Positions 15,436 through 23,189 of a stretch of 32,616 nt of DNA are shown piece by piece. Source of the stretch: Syntrophus sp964555065 (lineage in GTDB: Bacteria; Desulfobacterota; Syntrophia; Syntrophales; Syntrophaceae); contig CAZKRB010000034.1 of the NCBI GenBank assembly GCA_964555065.1, positions 1-32,616 on the forward strand, in the 5' to 3' direction. Each line of letters opens with the position of its first letter. The first letter of the stretch is position 1. The position numbers were made by a program, and so were the translations under genes. The notes under the pieces are model-generated. The model did not search any database. It had not been told where the DNA came from and was given only the letters and a program-made list of their open reading frames with translations.

Positions 15436-15768
15436 TCAGGAGGCCGTCTTTTTCAATTGAGCTTTGATCTGGGCCACTTTTTCTCTGTCCAGGTAATATC
15501 GGCCGCTGCCGGCTTTGATGACGATTCTGTCAGCGATCAGGACATTGAGCGCTTTGGGGCGTATATTGCCTGTTCCCACGCGAAAGAAATTTTTCCGTTC
15601 ATCCTGAAGGGAAATCGCCCTGGCGGCGCTGAAGGCTTTGGCATCTTCCATTTCGGCGATCACCTTGAAGCACGCCTGCCGCACCGCCAGCCCGCCCAGG
15701 TAGAGGACTGCCGCGACAAAGACCACAAAGGCGGCAAACCACAAAGCTATTTCTAAATAAAAGGGCAT
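15436..15768 (-). CDS. hypothetical protein with one N-terminal membrane segment
   Basis: The 110-residue protein starts with a hydrophobic segment (about 5-28, IALWFAAFVVFVAAVLYLGG), followed by a cytoplasm-like, basic, helical and beta-prone domain ending in a lysine-rich tail. It looks like a small membrane-anchored protein. No family is recognised. Its composition and codon use match its neighbours, which supports a real gene; the ribosome site is weak. Confidence 0.6.
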   Translation of the reverse strand: MPFYLEIALWFAAFVVFVAAVLYLGGLAVRQACFKVIAEMEDAKAFSAARAISLQDERKNFFRVGTGNIRPKALNVLIADRIVIKAGSGRYYLDREKVAQIKAQLKKTAS

Positions 15769-15863
15769 TTTATTTATCTGTCCTTTGACTCAGCTTCCCG
15801 ATTCAATATACGAAGGGGGATTCTATCCGTCAAGGGGCCGTTGTCGGCGATTGAAGTCCCGAG

Positions 15864-16421
15864 TCAATTCCCTTTCAGATACACCTTACCCAGTTCCTTG
15901 AGAAAATGATGAAAGGATTCATGTTTGCCGACCCCGATGCGCTCCTCTTCGATTTTCTCAAAACCCTCAAGCAATTCGTCCTGGGTTATTTCCGACAGGA
16001 TGCTGTCGGCCATCACGAAGAGGACGTTATTTTCCTTTTCGATATGCTCCCTCAGCAGGGCGATATAGGTAAGGGCATTTTGCCTGATCGCCTGAGCGGA
16101 GGGGGTGACGCCTCCGGACCAGGCGGTGTAGGCATCGCGGATCGCCTGGACGTAGCTTCTTCCCCGTTCATGTTCCTCAAGCAGCAGGGCGATATGGCCC
16201 TCCCTGGGAACCCCCGCCGCGACCAGGACGGGGAACAGCAGCTCTTCCTCCTTGGCGTGGTGGCATTTGTCCACAAAGATGGTCAAAAACTCCAGGATTC
16301 CCTCAACGTGTTCCCCGTTCAGGGGGCCATCCATCTCCAGGTCGCGGCCGATCCGCTCCAGAATGTTGAGCATGACTTTGATGCCTTCATGTTCGTCTCT
16401 CAGCTGTTGTGTCGCTTTCAT
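15864..16421 (-). CDS. hemerythrin domain protein
   Basis: This 185-residue protein has the iron-ligand pattern of a hemerythrin HHE domain: LRDEHEGIKVML (His 11), a central CHHAKEEELLFPVL, LEEHERGRSY and LREHIEKENNVLF. Such proteins bind a diiron centre and sense or store oxygen or other small ligands in the cytoplasm; in anaerobes they often relate to oxygen stress. The ATG at 16419-16421 is chosen because the domain starts there; GAAGGAG abuts it and AAAGGA lies about 10 nt upstream. The frame's upstream extension would overlap the CoA-transferase gene and is not protein-like. It may be the last gene of the CoA-transferase operon, 71 nt behind subunit B. Confidence 0.88.
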   Translation of the reverse strand: MKATQQLRDEHEGIKVMLNILERIGRDLEMDGPLNGEHVEGILEFLTIFVDKCHHAKEEELLFPVLVAAGVPREGHIALLLEEHERGRSYVQAIRDAYTAWSGGVTPSAQAIRQNALTYIALLREHIEKENNVLFVMADSILSEITQDELLEGFEKIEEERIGVGKHESFHHFLKELGKVYLKGN

Positions 16422-16492
16422 CTCCTTCGGTCCTTTCTTTCTGTCCGCTGTGGTCGGTCTGAAAATGAAAAACAGAAATTTCCGTTCATTTC

Positions 16493-17257
16493 TTAAAGGT
16501 GCATCCGCCGGGGATCGCATTTTTCGCGCAGCAGCCGCAGCTCTTCCTCCGTGGGCGGGTCGGCCGGCCGGGCGCGGGAGACCTCCACGGTGAATTCCAT
16601 GGAATCGAGAATCTGCCCGGGGGTGATTCCAGGGTAGAAGCGGTCTAGGTACATCTCCCCGGAGCTGCCGTCGAAGCGCATCACCGCCAGGTTGGTTACA
16701 ACACAGGTGATGCCGCCGGGGGGAAGCCCGGCCTGCTTCCGGGCGTCGGGTCCGTCCAGATTGCCCGGACTGGTCAGATAGTCCAGTTTTCGCACAAACT
16801 TTCGCTTCTCATGGCGCATGAAGACGATGCACCGGGGGACGAAGGAGGCCGCGTCGCAGCTGCCGCCGCTGCCGGCGAAGCGGATCTCCGGGTGAAAATA
16901 GTCGCCGATAACCGTGGTGTTGAGATTGCCGTAACGGTCAATCTGGGCCGCGCCCAGAATGGCGATGACGCGCCTGCGCGAAAAGGGGTTCTGCATGGTG
17001 GCAAAGGCATCCAGCAACCCCTCGAAGGAAGCCGCCCCGTACATGACGCGGGAATCGGATGTTGCCCAGGGAAGCTCGTCCAGGCGGGCGTCGATGGCGC
17101 CCGATTCAAAGAAGATGACGCTCTGCGGGGCGGAGATGTTTTTCGCCGCCATGGCGGCCAGCATGGCGATGCCCGTTCCGCAGAAGACGATGTCGCCGTT
17201 GCGGATCTCCCGGGCGGCCATGAGAGTCATGATTTCCTGGCCGGTGTAGGGGGTCAT
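16493..17257 (-). CDS. acid CoA-transferase subunit B (glutaconate CoA-transferase-like)
   Basis: The 254-residue protein resembles the beta subunit of family I CoA-transferases of the glutaconate type, which move CoA between acyl-CoA and a free acid through a glutamyl-CoA intermediate. The region FFESGAID carries the Glu expected to be catalytic, and GAAQIDRYGNLNTTVIGDY plus GSGGSCDAASFVPRC are typical of the fold. The start codon overlaps the stop of subunit A by 4 nt (ATGA), the normal arrangement for this heteromer. The substrate is unknown; aromatic or dicarboxylic acids are possible. Confidence 0.88.
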   Translation of the reverse strand: MTPYTGQEIMTLMAAREIRNGDIVFCGTGIAMLAAMAAKNISAPQSVIFFESGAIDARLDELPWATSDSRVMYGAASFEGLLDAFATMQNPFSRRRVIAILGAAQIDRYGNLNTTVIGDYFHPEIRFAGSGGSCDAASFVPRCIVFMRHEKRKFVRKLDYLTSPGNLDGPDARKQAGLPPGGITCVVTNLAVMRFDGSSGEMYLDRFYPGITPGQILDSMEFTVEVSRARPADPPTEEELRLLREKCDPRRMHL

Positions 17258-18249
17258 GGCGCTCCTTCCTGCTCGTACCAGTGCAGATTGGCGGCATAGC
17301 CTGTTTCCCGGTCGGCCTTGATCCTTTCCAGCCGTTTCCGTCCGATCCGCTCCAGGAACTCGGCATGGCAGCTCACGCCGTAGATGAATTTCTTCTGGTA
17401 GCGGCGGAAGAGCCGGTCGTCCCTGGCCGCTTCGGCGTAGGCGATAAGGTACCGGGGATCGTAATCGTAATAGCGGTAGGCAGCGGTGGGGTAAGCGCCA
17501 TAGGGCGCGTGGCAGACCGCGCTGACATGAAGAAAGGAAAGCTGGTTCAGCCCCGGATTGTCGCGCAGCGCGTCAGGCTCGACCAACTCCTCACAGGTGA
17601 CGATGACCTCCCGGGAGGCCTTCGCCTGTTCAATGTCCGCATAGGTGAGCCCCAGAATCCGGCAGGTCCCGAGGCAGTCGGCCTGCTGGACATGAAGAAT
17701 CGTCACGTCCGGATTGATCGCGGGAACGAGTACCACCTTGGGGGCCTCACCCCAGGAGCCGAAGGGGTTGTCCATGACGACGAGTTTCTTGTCGGCAATC
17801 CTCGGCTCCTGCCGCCGCATCTCCTCGGGGAAGCCCCAGCGGTTGATGATGTCGGTTCCCAGGGAGGATCGGGTGGGAAGGAAGGGGACGCCCATGGCCC
17901 CGGCGGCGAAGCGCAGGGCCATCTGGTAGTTGGTGTAGTCTTCAATCCGGAGGGCTCCTTCCTGGGCTGCCTTCCGGAAGCGGATGCAGGTGGTCGCGGC
18001 CTTCCCGTTTCCGCCATAGGCGATTTCCAGCCGGGAAATGCAGCCCCCGCCGATCAGTTCATCGATGCCCGTCCCGTTGGAATGGGCATACACATGGAGG
18101 TTCTTGATCCCCTGGCGAATGATCGCATAAACGGCCGCCATGGGATTGCGGCTGATGGAAAAGCCGCCGATGGTCAGATGGCTGCCGTCCCGGACAAAGG
18201 TCCGGATGGCTTCCTCCAGAGCCATGACCTTGCTGCCGCGGCTTTCCAT
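17254..18249 (-). CDS. acid CoA-transferase subunit A (glutaconate CoA-transferase-like)
   Basis: The 331-residue protein matches the alpha subunit of glutaconate-type CoA-transferases: an early glycine-rich turn (DGSHLTIGGFSISRNP), then GGCISRLEIAYGG, PFLPTRSSLGTDI and HVQQADCLGTCRILG. It forms the acyl-CoA-binding partner of subunit B. The start lies 8 nt after the stop of the coiled-coil protein gene, with AGGAAA in front, so it belongs to the same transcript. The host's lifestyle and the actual acid used cannot be read from the sequence. Confidence 0.88.
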   Translation of the reverse strand: MESRGSKVMALEEAIRTFVRDGSHLTIGGFSISRNPMAAVYAIIRQGIKNLHVYAHSNGTGIDELIGGGCISRLEIAYGGNGKAATTCIRFRKAAQEGALRIEDYTNYQMALRFAAGAMGVPFLPTRSSLGTDIINRWGFPEEMRRQEPRIADKKLVVMDNPFGSWGEAPKVVLVPAINPDVTILHVQQADCLGTCRILGLTYADIEQAKASREVIVTCEELVEPDALRDNPGLNQLSFLHVSAVCHAPYGAYPTAAYRYYDYDPRYLIAYAEAARDDRLFRRYQKKFIYGVSCHAEFLERIGRKRLERIKADRETGYAANLHWYEQEGAP

Positions 18250-18257
18250 CCGTTTTC

Positions 18258-18910
18258 CTATCTCGCCGCCGCCGGCGCTGCCGGCTGAGGAGCGGGAGAG
18301 GGCAGCGGCGCCGGGGNNNNNNNNNNNNNNNNNNNNNNNNNNNNNNNNNNNNNNNNNNNNNNNNNNNNNNNNNNNNNNNNNNNNNNNNNNNNNNNNNNNN
18401 NNNNNNNNNNNNNNNNGGAGAGGGCAGCGGCGCCGGGGTCGTCAATTGGGGCATGACGGAGGGAACCGCGGGTCTCGGGATCAGGCTGTCCAGGCGCCGT
18501 TCGAAGTTCAGGATCTGATTCCGCTGCGCTTCCAGATCAATGGCGACATGGATGTTGGCGCCGGCAATCTCCTGCCGCAGGGCGTCCAGGGTTGCTTTGT
18601 CGATGCCGAGGCGGGAGGCGTTCATCCTGGCCAGGGGATCGTCGGCCTCGCGGAGATGGGCGTTTGCCAGACCGAAATTCCGCTGATCGAGTTCGAGGGT
18701 CGTCTGAAAAAGAGCGATCCGGGCTTTATAGAAAAAGACCTGGTTTTCCGCGGCAGCCAGCCGGGCCTCGCGATCCTTGAGCTGCTGGGCGCATTGTTCC
18801 TTCTCGGCGGCAGCCTGACTCCGGCCGCGCCATGAGCCTGTCAGATACAGTGCGATGCCCAAGGCAACGATAATCAGTGCGATCACTCCGAGCTTTTTCC
18901 CTTTGTTCAT
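18258..18910 (-). CDS. membrane-anchored coiled-coil protein, interrupted by an assembly gap
   Basis: The protein begins with a lysine-rich tip and one membrane segment (LGVIALIIVALGIALYLTGSW), followed by a long Ala/Glu/Gln/Arg-rich coiled coil and a Pro/Ala-rich tail. The 100-N gap at 18317-18416 cuts the tail. The last 22 nt before the gap (18295-18316) are identical to the first 22 after it (18417-18438). Collapsing them keeps frame and gives a tail reading PAPLPSPAPQPAAPAAAR, ending at TAG (18258-18260), 8 nt before the CoA-transferase start. No known family is recognised; it may be an envelope or division-related scaffold. Actual length depends on how the gap closes. Confidence 0.7.
18317..18416. 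other. assembly gap (100 N)
   Basis: The round size is a scaffolding placeholder. The sequence on both sides shares an identical 22-nt end, so the contigs probably overlap or meet in a Pro-Ala repeat. Confidence 0.95.
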
Positions 18911-18925
18911 TCCAAAATCTCCTTT

Positions 18926-19930
18926 TTAAATCGATGGTTTTACTTGATACTCCATTTTGTCCGTTTCTCGGGGGAGGGCTTCCGCGGCCTCGCGGCGCCG
19001 CTTTCGCTCCGGCTTGACCAGGGCCGCCGCAAGGCCGAGCAGAATCAGGGCCGTACCGGCAAGCATGAAGAAGTTCAGCCGTTCATGAAGCAGCAGGACG
19101 GCCAGGATCGAGGCGAGCGCCGGTTTGATGAAAAAGGTCAGGGAGCCTTTCTGGGCCGGGAGATAACGGAAGCCGAAATAGTAGAGAGCGTAGGCCAGGG
19201 CGGTGCCCGGCAGCGAGAGGTACAGCAGAGGCAGCCAGACATCCGCCAAAAGGGCCGGATCCTGGGGGGTGAAGCGCAGCCAGACCAGGGGCAGGAGCAG
19301 CAGGCTGCCAAAAAGGGCGGAAAAGCCCATCAGCACCATCGCGCCGTACCGGGTCACCGTGCGCCGGGAAATGCAGATGCTCAGGGCAAAGAAAAAGGCG
19401 GACAGAAGCATGATCCCGATCCCGGTGACGGAAGAGCGCGTCAGGATGTCCGATTCAAAGGCAAAGAGGGAAACTCCGGCGGCGCCCGTCAGCGCGCCGA
19501 TCCACAGGCGGCCGGTCCAGGGCTCGTTGTTGAGGAAGCGGGCGAGAATCAGGACGAAGACCGGGTTGATGCTGAACACGACGGCGCAGGAAGCCGCCTT
19601 GTCCATCGTTTGAATGGCGAGATGAAAAAGGGAGATGGCCAGGGAAATTCCCAGAAATCCGTTCAGGCAGAAGATTCCGTAGTCCCTTAGCCCCAGAGGG
19701 GTCCTCCCCAGTCGGAGGTCGGGAAGGGAAACCGCCAGCAGGACAATCCCTGTGAGCAGGAAACGGATGAAGGTGAGTTCGAAAGGATCGAGTTGCGGTC
19801 CGATGACTTTGCTGGCGATTTCCACCGTGCTGAAGAGCGTCACTGCGGCGAGGAGGCTGGTCATCCCCGGCATTTCGTTCCGGGAGGTAAAAAGGTGCAT
19901 GGAAAATGAAAAACTCCTGTTCTGCGGCAT
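18926..19930 (-). CDS. EamA/DMT-family transporter
   Basis: The 334-residue protein has about ten hydrophobic segments arranged as two EamA repeats, typical of the drug/metabolite transporter superfamily in the inner membrane. Repeat-end features such as FSINPVFVLILARFL and FFIKPALASILAVLLLHERL are visible, and the C-terminus is a basic, charged tail. Members export or import small metabolites; the substrate is not predictable. Start choice is uncertain: Met 11 (19900) also has an AGGAG, 13 nt away, and Met 20 starts closer to the first membrane segment. The coiled-coil protein gene follows after 15 nt, so they are likely co-transcribed. Confidence 0.85.
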   Translation of the reverse strand: MPQNRSFSFSMHLFTSRNEMPGMTSLLAAVTLFSTVEIASKVIGPQLDPFELTFIRFLLTGIVLLAVSLPDLRLGRTPLGLRDYGIFCLNGFLGISLAISLFHLAIQTMDKAASCAVVFSINPVFVLILARFLNNEPWTGRLWIGALTGAAGVSLFAFESDILTRSSVTGIGIMLLSAFFFALSICISRRTVTRYGAMVLMGFSALFGSLLLLPLVWLRFTPQDPALLADVWLPLLYLSLPGTALAYALYYFGFRYLPAQKGSLTFFIKPALASILAVLLLHERLNFFMLAGTALILLGLAAALVKPERKRRREAAEALPRETDKMEYQVKPSI

Positions 19931-20136
19931 GTCCTGGGAGGTGCTCTCCGTTGGTGAATCCCGGAAAACGGGATCGCATACGCTTTCCTCCCTCGCCGAA
20001 TCCAGGACGGGACTCTAACACAACTTCCCGGAAAAATACACGTTTAAAGATCACGTCTTGCCATCCCCGAACAATAGGGATAAACAGGGGAAAAGACGGT
20101 TGCCGGAAGGGATGAGATGAAAGGAAGGAGACGCTC

Positions 20137-21711
20137 ATGAGAGTGTGCACGGTTGGGGAAATGCGGGCTATGGACCGGTATGCCATTGAGAACCTGGCCA
20201 TCCCGGAAGAAATTCTCATGGAGAACGCCGGGTTGGCGTCGGCAACGGTGCTGAACCGGAAAATCGGGATTTCGGGCAGAAGATTTTCGGTCTTCTGCGG
20301 CGGGGGAAACAACGGGGGAGACGGCTTTGTCGTGGCTCGGAAAATCGCCTCCGACGGCGGGAGCGTCAAGGTGTTTCTTCTGGCCGACCCTGCGAAATTT
20401 CAGGGGGCGGCCCGGACCAACCTGGAAATTCTGCGGCGGCTCCCCTTGGAGCTGGTGTGCGTGGAATCCGTGGAATCGATCCGCAGCGCCGTCCTCCATT
20501 GCCACGGCATTGTGGATGCGATTTTCGGCACGGGCCTCGATCGGCCCGTGGGGGGCCTCTTCCGCGAGGTGATCGAGCTGATCAACGGCAGCGGCAGGAA
20601 GGTGCTCAGTCTCGATATCCCCTCGGGCGTCAAAGGAGATACGGGGGAGATCATGGGCGTGGCGGTGCAGGCTGATTTTACGGTGACCTTCGGCCTGCCG
20701 AAGACCGGCAACATCCTCTATCCCGGATTCGGACGGGGCGGGAAGCTTCATGTCTGCCATATCTCCTTCCCGCCTGAGCTCCAGGCGGGAATGCCGCCCG
20801 CGGTCCGGCTGAACCTTCCGCCCGCCGCGCCGAAGCGTGATCCCGATGCGTACAAGGGAAGCATGGGGGAAGTCCTCTTTATTGCCGGGGCGGCGAACTA
20901 TTTCGGGGCGCCCGGCTTCGCGGCCCTCTCCTTTCTCAAGGCGGGAGGCGGATATTCCCGCCTGGCGGCGCCTGCTTCCATGATCCCCTTTCTTGCCCAG
21001 CAGGGCAGTGAGATCGTTTTCGTTCCGCAGCGGGAAACGGCGGCGGGGAGCCTCTCCGGGGACAACTTCGAAGGGCTGCTGGCCCTTTCCACGGGAATGG
21101 ATATGGTGGTGCTCGGTCCCGGCCTCTCCCTGGCGGAAGAAACGCAGGCCCTCGTGCGGGCGCTCATTCCCGCCATTTCCCGCCCTCTGCTGATCGACGG
21201 AGACGGTCTGACGGCCGTTGCCGGCCGTTCAGAGCTGATCCGGGAAAGAAAAGCGCCGACGGTGCTGACCCCCCACCTGGGGGAAATGGCGCGAATTTCC
21301 GGGAGAGGCGTGGCGGAGATCCGGCGGGATCGAATCGGGGTTCTTCGGGAGGCGGCCGCCGCGCTCCGGGCGGTGATCGTCCTCAAGGGGGCCCATTCGC
21401 TCATCGGGATGCCCGACGGGCGGGTGTTCGTGAATCTCAGCGGTAATCCGGGAATGGCGACGGCGGGCTCCGGCGATGTTCTGACGGGGACGATTGCGGC
21501 ACTTTACGGACAGGGAATGACCCTGGAAGACGCCGTCTGCAAGGGGGTTTTTATTCATGGCCTGTCCGGCGACCTGGCGGCGCAGGCGAGAGGGGAGGAC
21601 GGGATCACCGCCCGGGACATCCTGGAGTATCTGCCCGAGGCGAGGAAAGCCGACCGGGAGGGAATGCCCGCTGAACTGGCTGATCGCTATGCCGGGCCGG
21701 AGATCCTGTAG
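20137..21711 (+). CDS. nnr: bifunctional NAD(P)H-hydrate epimerase / ADP-dependent NAD(P)H-hydrate dehydratase
   Basis: The 524-residue fusion repairs hydrated NAD(P)H. The N-terminal YjeF_N domain (about 1-220) epimerises the hydrate and shows LMENAG and GGGNNGGDGFVVARK. The C-terminal ribokinase-like domain (about 235-505) dehydrates the S-form using ADP and shows KGSMGEVLFIAG, LLIDGDGLTA, LTPHLGEMARI and GMATAGSGDVLTGTIAAL. Both halves look intact and the length matches the usual fusion. AAGGAAGGAGA lies just upstream of the ATG. It diverges from the DMT transporter gene. The stop lies 5 nt before the second N-gap, so nothing of the coding sequence is lost. Confidence 0.96.
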   Translation: MRVCTVGEMRAMDRYAIENLAIPEEILMENAGLASATVLNRKIGISGRRFSVFCGGGNNGGDGFVVARKIASDGGSVKVFLLADPAKFQGAARTNLEILRRLPLELVCVESVESIRSAVLHCHGIVDAIFGTGLDRPVGGLFREVIELINGSGRKVLSLDIPSGVKGDTGEIMGVAVQADFTVTFGLPKTGNILYPGFGRGGKLHVCHISFPPELQAGMPPAVRLNLPPAAPKRDPDAYKGSMGEVLFIAGAANYFGAPGFAALSFLKAGGGYSRLAAPASMIPFLAQQGSEIVFVPQRETAAGSLSGDNFEGLLALSTGMDMVVLGPGLSLAEETQALVRALIPAISRPLLIDGDGLTAVAGRSELIRERKAPTVLTPHLGEMARISGRGVAEIRRDRIGVLREAAAALRAVIVLKGAHSLIGMPDGRVFVNLSGNPGMATAGSGDVLTGTIAALYGQGMTLEDAVCKGVFIHGLSGDLAAQARGEDGITARDILEYLPEARKADREGMPAELADRYAGPEIL

Positions 21712-21716
21712 CCCGG

Positions 21717-21816
21717 NNNNNNNNNNNNNNNNNNNNNNNNNNNNNNNNNNNNNNNNNNNNNNNNNNNNNNNNNNNNNNNNNNNNNNNNNNNNNNNNNNNN
21801 NNNNNNNNNNNNNNNN
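21717..21816. other. assembly gap (100 N)
   Basis: A placeholder gap lies between the stop of nnr (21711) and the stop of the polyprenyl synthase gene (21859). Unlike the first gap, its flanks show no shared end, so true missing sequence, perhaps a terminator, is possible. Confidence 0.95.
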
Positions 21817-21858
21817 GATCAAAACGATGGCAGCCGAACCTGGATCGGGGAGGGATGA

Positions 21859-22833
21859 TTAAAGATTCCGCTTCAGGACATAGTCGGAGATCGTCAGCAG
21901 GGCTTCTTTCGCCGGCGCTTCCGGCAGGTCCGCCAGGTAGGCTCTTCCCTCCTGGATCAAGGTTTCGGCCTCATCCAGCGCGGCGGTGATGCCTCCGTAA
22001 CGCTGGATCAGCGCCAGGATTTCCTGCACCGGAATCTCCCGGGTTTTTCTCTCGGCCAGGGAGGTCTCCAGAAAGGCTTTTTCCTCCGGCGTGCAGCGCT
22101 GCAGCGTGGTGATCAACGGAAGAGTCATTTTCCCCTCCTGGAGATCCTTGCCGATCTCCTTGCCGAACTCTTCCTCTCTGGCGACGTAATCCAGGGTGTC
22201 GTCGGTGATCTGGAAGGCGGAGCCCAGCCGCAGGCCGAACGCTTTGAGGGCCTCGATCTGGCGGGGGGAGGCGTTGCCCAGATAGCCGCCCAGGGCGCAG
22301 GCGGCCGAGATGAGAATGGACGTTTTCTTCTCGATGATCTTCCGGTAATCCGATTCCGTCAGATTGACCTCGCCGCACATGATCAACTGGAAGACTTCCC
22401 CTTCCGACATGACATGGGTCGTGGTCGAGAGGAGCTGGATAATTTCCGGTTGGTTGTCCTCCGCCATCAGCTGGAAGGCTTTCGAGTAAAGGAAATCTCC
22501 CACCAGCACCACGGCGGCGTTACCCCAGATATTGTTGGCGGAGACCCTGCCGCGGCGGGTTTCCGCGTTGTCGATCACGTCGTCGTGAAAGAGGGTGGCC
22601 GTATGAATGAATTCGATCACGGCGGACAGCGTATGGCAGCGGCTGCCCTGATAACCGAAGAGGTCGGCGGTGGTCAGCACCAGAAGTGGTCGGAGCCGTT
22701 TGCCGCCGCTGTTCAGAAGGTGGCTGATGATTTCGGGGATGATGGCGACTTCCGAGCGGAGATGATATTCCATCGCCGCTTCGACGCCTTTGAGCTCCGA
22801 ACCGTAACGGGAAAAGACCTCTTCAATCTTCAT
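21859..22833 (-). CDS. ispB: polyprenyl diphosphate synthase (trans-isoprenyl type)
   Basis: The 324-residue enzyme adds isopentenyl units to an allylic diphosphate to build the long isoprenoid tail of quinones. Its motifs are GKRLRPL (44-50), the first aspartate-rich motif HDDVIDNAETRRG (Asp 84, 85 and 88), and the second motif QITDDTLDY (Asp 211, 212 and 215). Absence of the two-residue insert typical of bacterial farnesyl synthases in the first motif, together with the length, points to the octaprenyl/heptaprenyl group; the chain length itself is not certain. A strong promoter lies 40 nt upstream. It converges with nnr across the second N-gap. Confidence 0.92.
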   Translation of the reverse strand: MKIEEVFSRYGSELKGVEAAMEYHLRSEVAIIPEIISHLLNSGGKRLRPLLVLTTADLFGYQGSRCHTLSAVIEFIHTATLFHDDVIDNAETRRGRVSANNIWGNAAVVLVGDFLYSKAFQLMAEDNQPEIIQLLSTTTHVMSEGEVFQLIMCGEVNLTESDYRKIIEKKTSILISAACALGGYLGNASPRQIEALKAFGLRLGSAFQITDDTLDYVAREEEFGKEIGKDLQEGKMTLPLITTLQRCTPEEKAFLETSLAERKTREIPVQEILALIQRYGGITAALDEAETLIQEGRAYLADLPEAPAKEALLTISDYVLKRNL

Positions 22834-22877
22834 GAAGCACCTGCTTTCTTCGGATCCGACTTTGCCAAACGGGGGGA

Positions 22878-22906
22878 ACTATAGGGTAAGCTTCAGGGAA
22901 TGTCAA
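22878..22906 (-). promoter_or_regulatory. strong sigma-70 promoter of the polyprenyl synthase gene
   Basis: On the minus strand a perfect TTGACA (22901-22906) is followed after exactly 17 nt by TATAGT (22878-22883), five of six to consensus. Transcription would begin near 22871 with a leader of about 38 nt. It is one of the best promoter matches in the window. Confidence 0.7.
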
Positions 22907-23061
22907 TCTCCTCATCCCGTTGTATCGGGGAAGGTCCTCCGGGCGCGAAGCGCTTTTCGGAAGCGAGGGAAGTTCAACCGTTCTGAATACTCTCTTCACC
23001 TTCATCGTCGGAGGGATCAGCCGGGCACTCCACAACGGCCCCGGCACAAGGCGGAATCAGG

Positions 23062-23162
23062 GCCCCGGGAAAGCAGTGACCGGGGCTTTGGTGATCGCGT
23101 CCTGCCCCGCCCCGCATTTGTTGTCATAGGCCGACCCCGCCTTGCCGCACTCCGGTCGGCCC
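23062..23162 (-). terminator. paired GC-rich hairpins downstream of msrAB
   Basis: Two stems follow the msrAB stop: GGCCGACC (23130-23137) with GGTCGGCC (23155-23162), and GCCCCGG (23062-23068) with CCGGGGC (23080-23086). Neither has a clear U-run on the minus strand, so they are candidates for transcript-end stabilisation rather than certain intrinsic terminators. Confidence 0.4.
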
Positions 23163-23189
23163 GGATCTCTCGATGCGGGCGGCGCCTTC

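Larger units (their letters stand above)
22834..23189. other. intergenic region between msrAB and the polyprenyl synthase gene
   Basis: No gene is supported. The region contains two GC-rich hairpins (23062-23086 and 23130-23162) on the msrAB side and the promoter of the polyprenyl synthase gene (22878-22906) on the other. Confidence 0.65.

Noticed and set aside
16422..16520. 33-residue extension at the start of the hemerythrin gene
   Set aside because: It would overlap the CoA-transferase subunit B coding end and has a non-conserved, basic sequence; the domain begins at the ATG at 16421.
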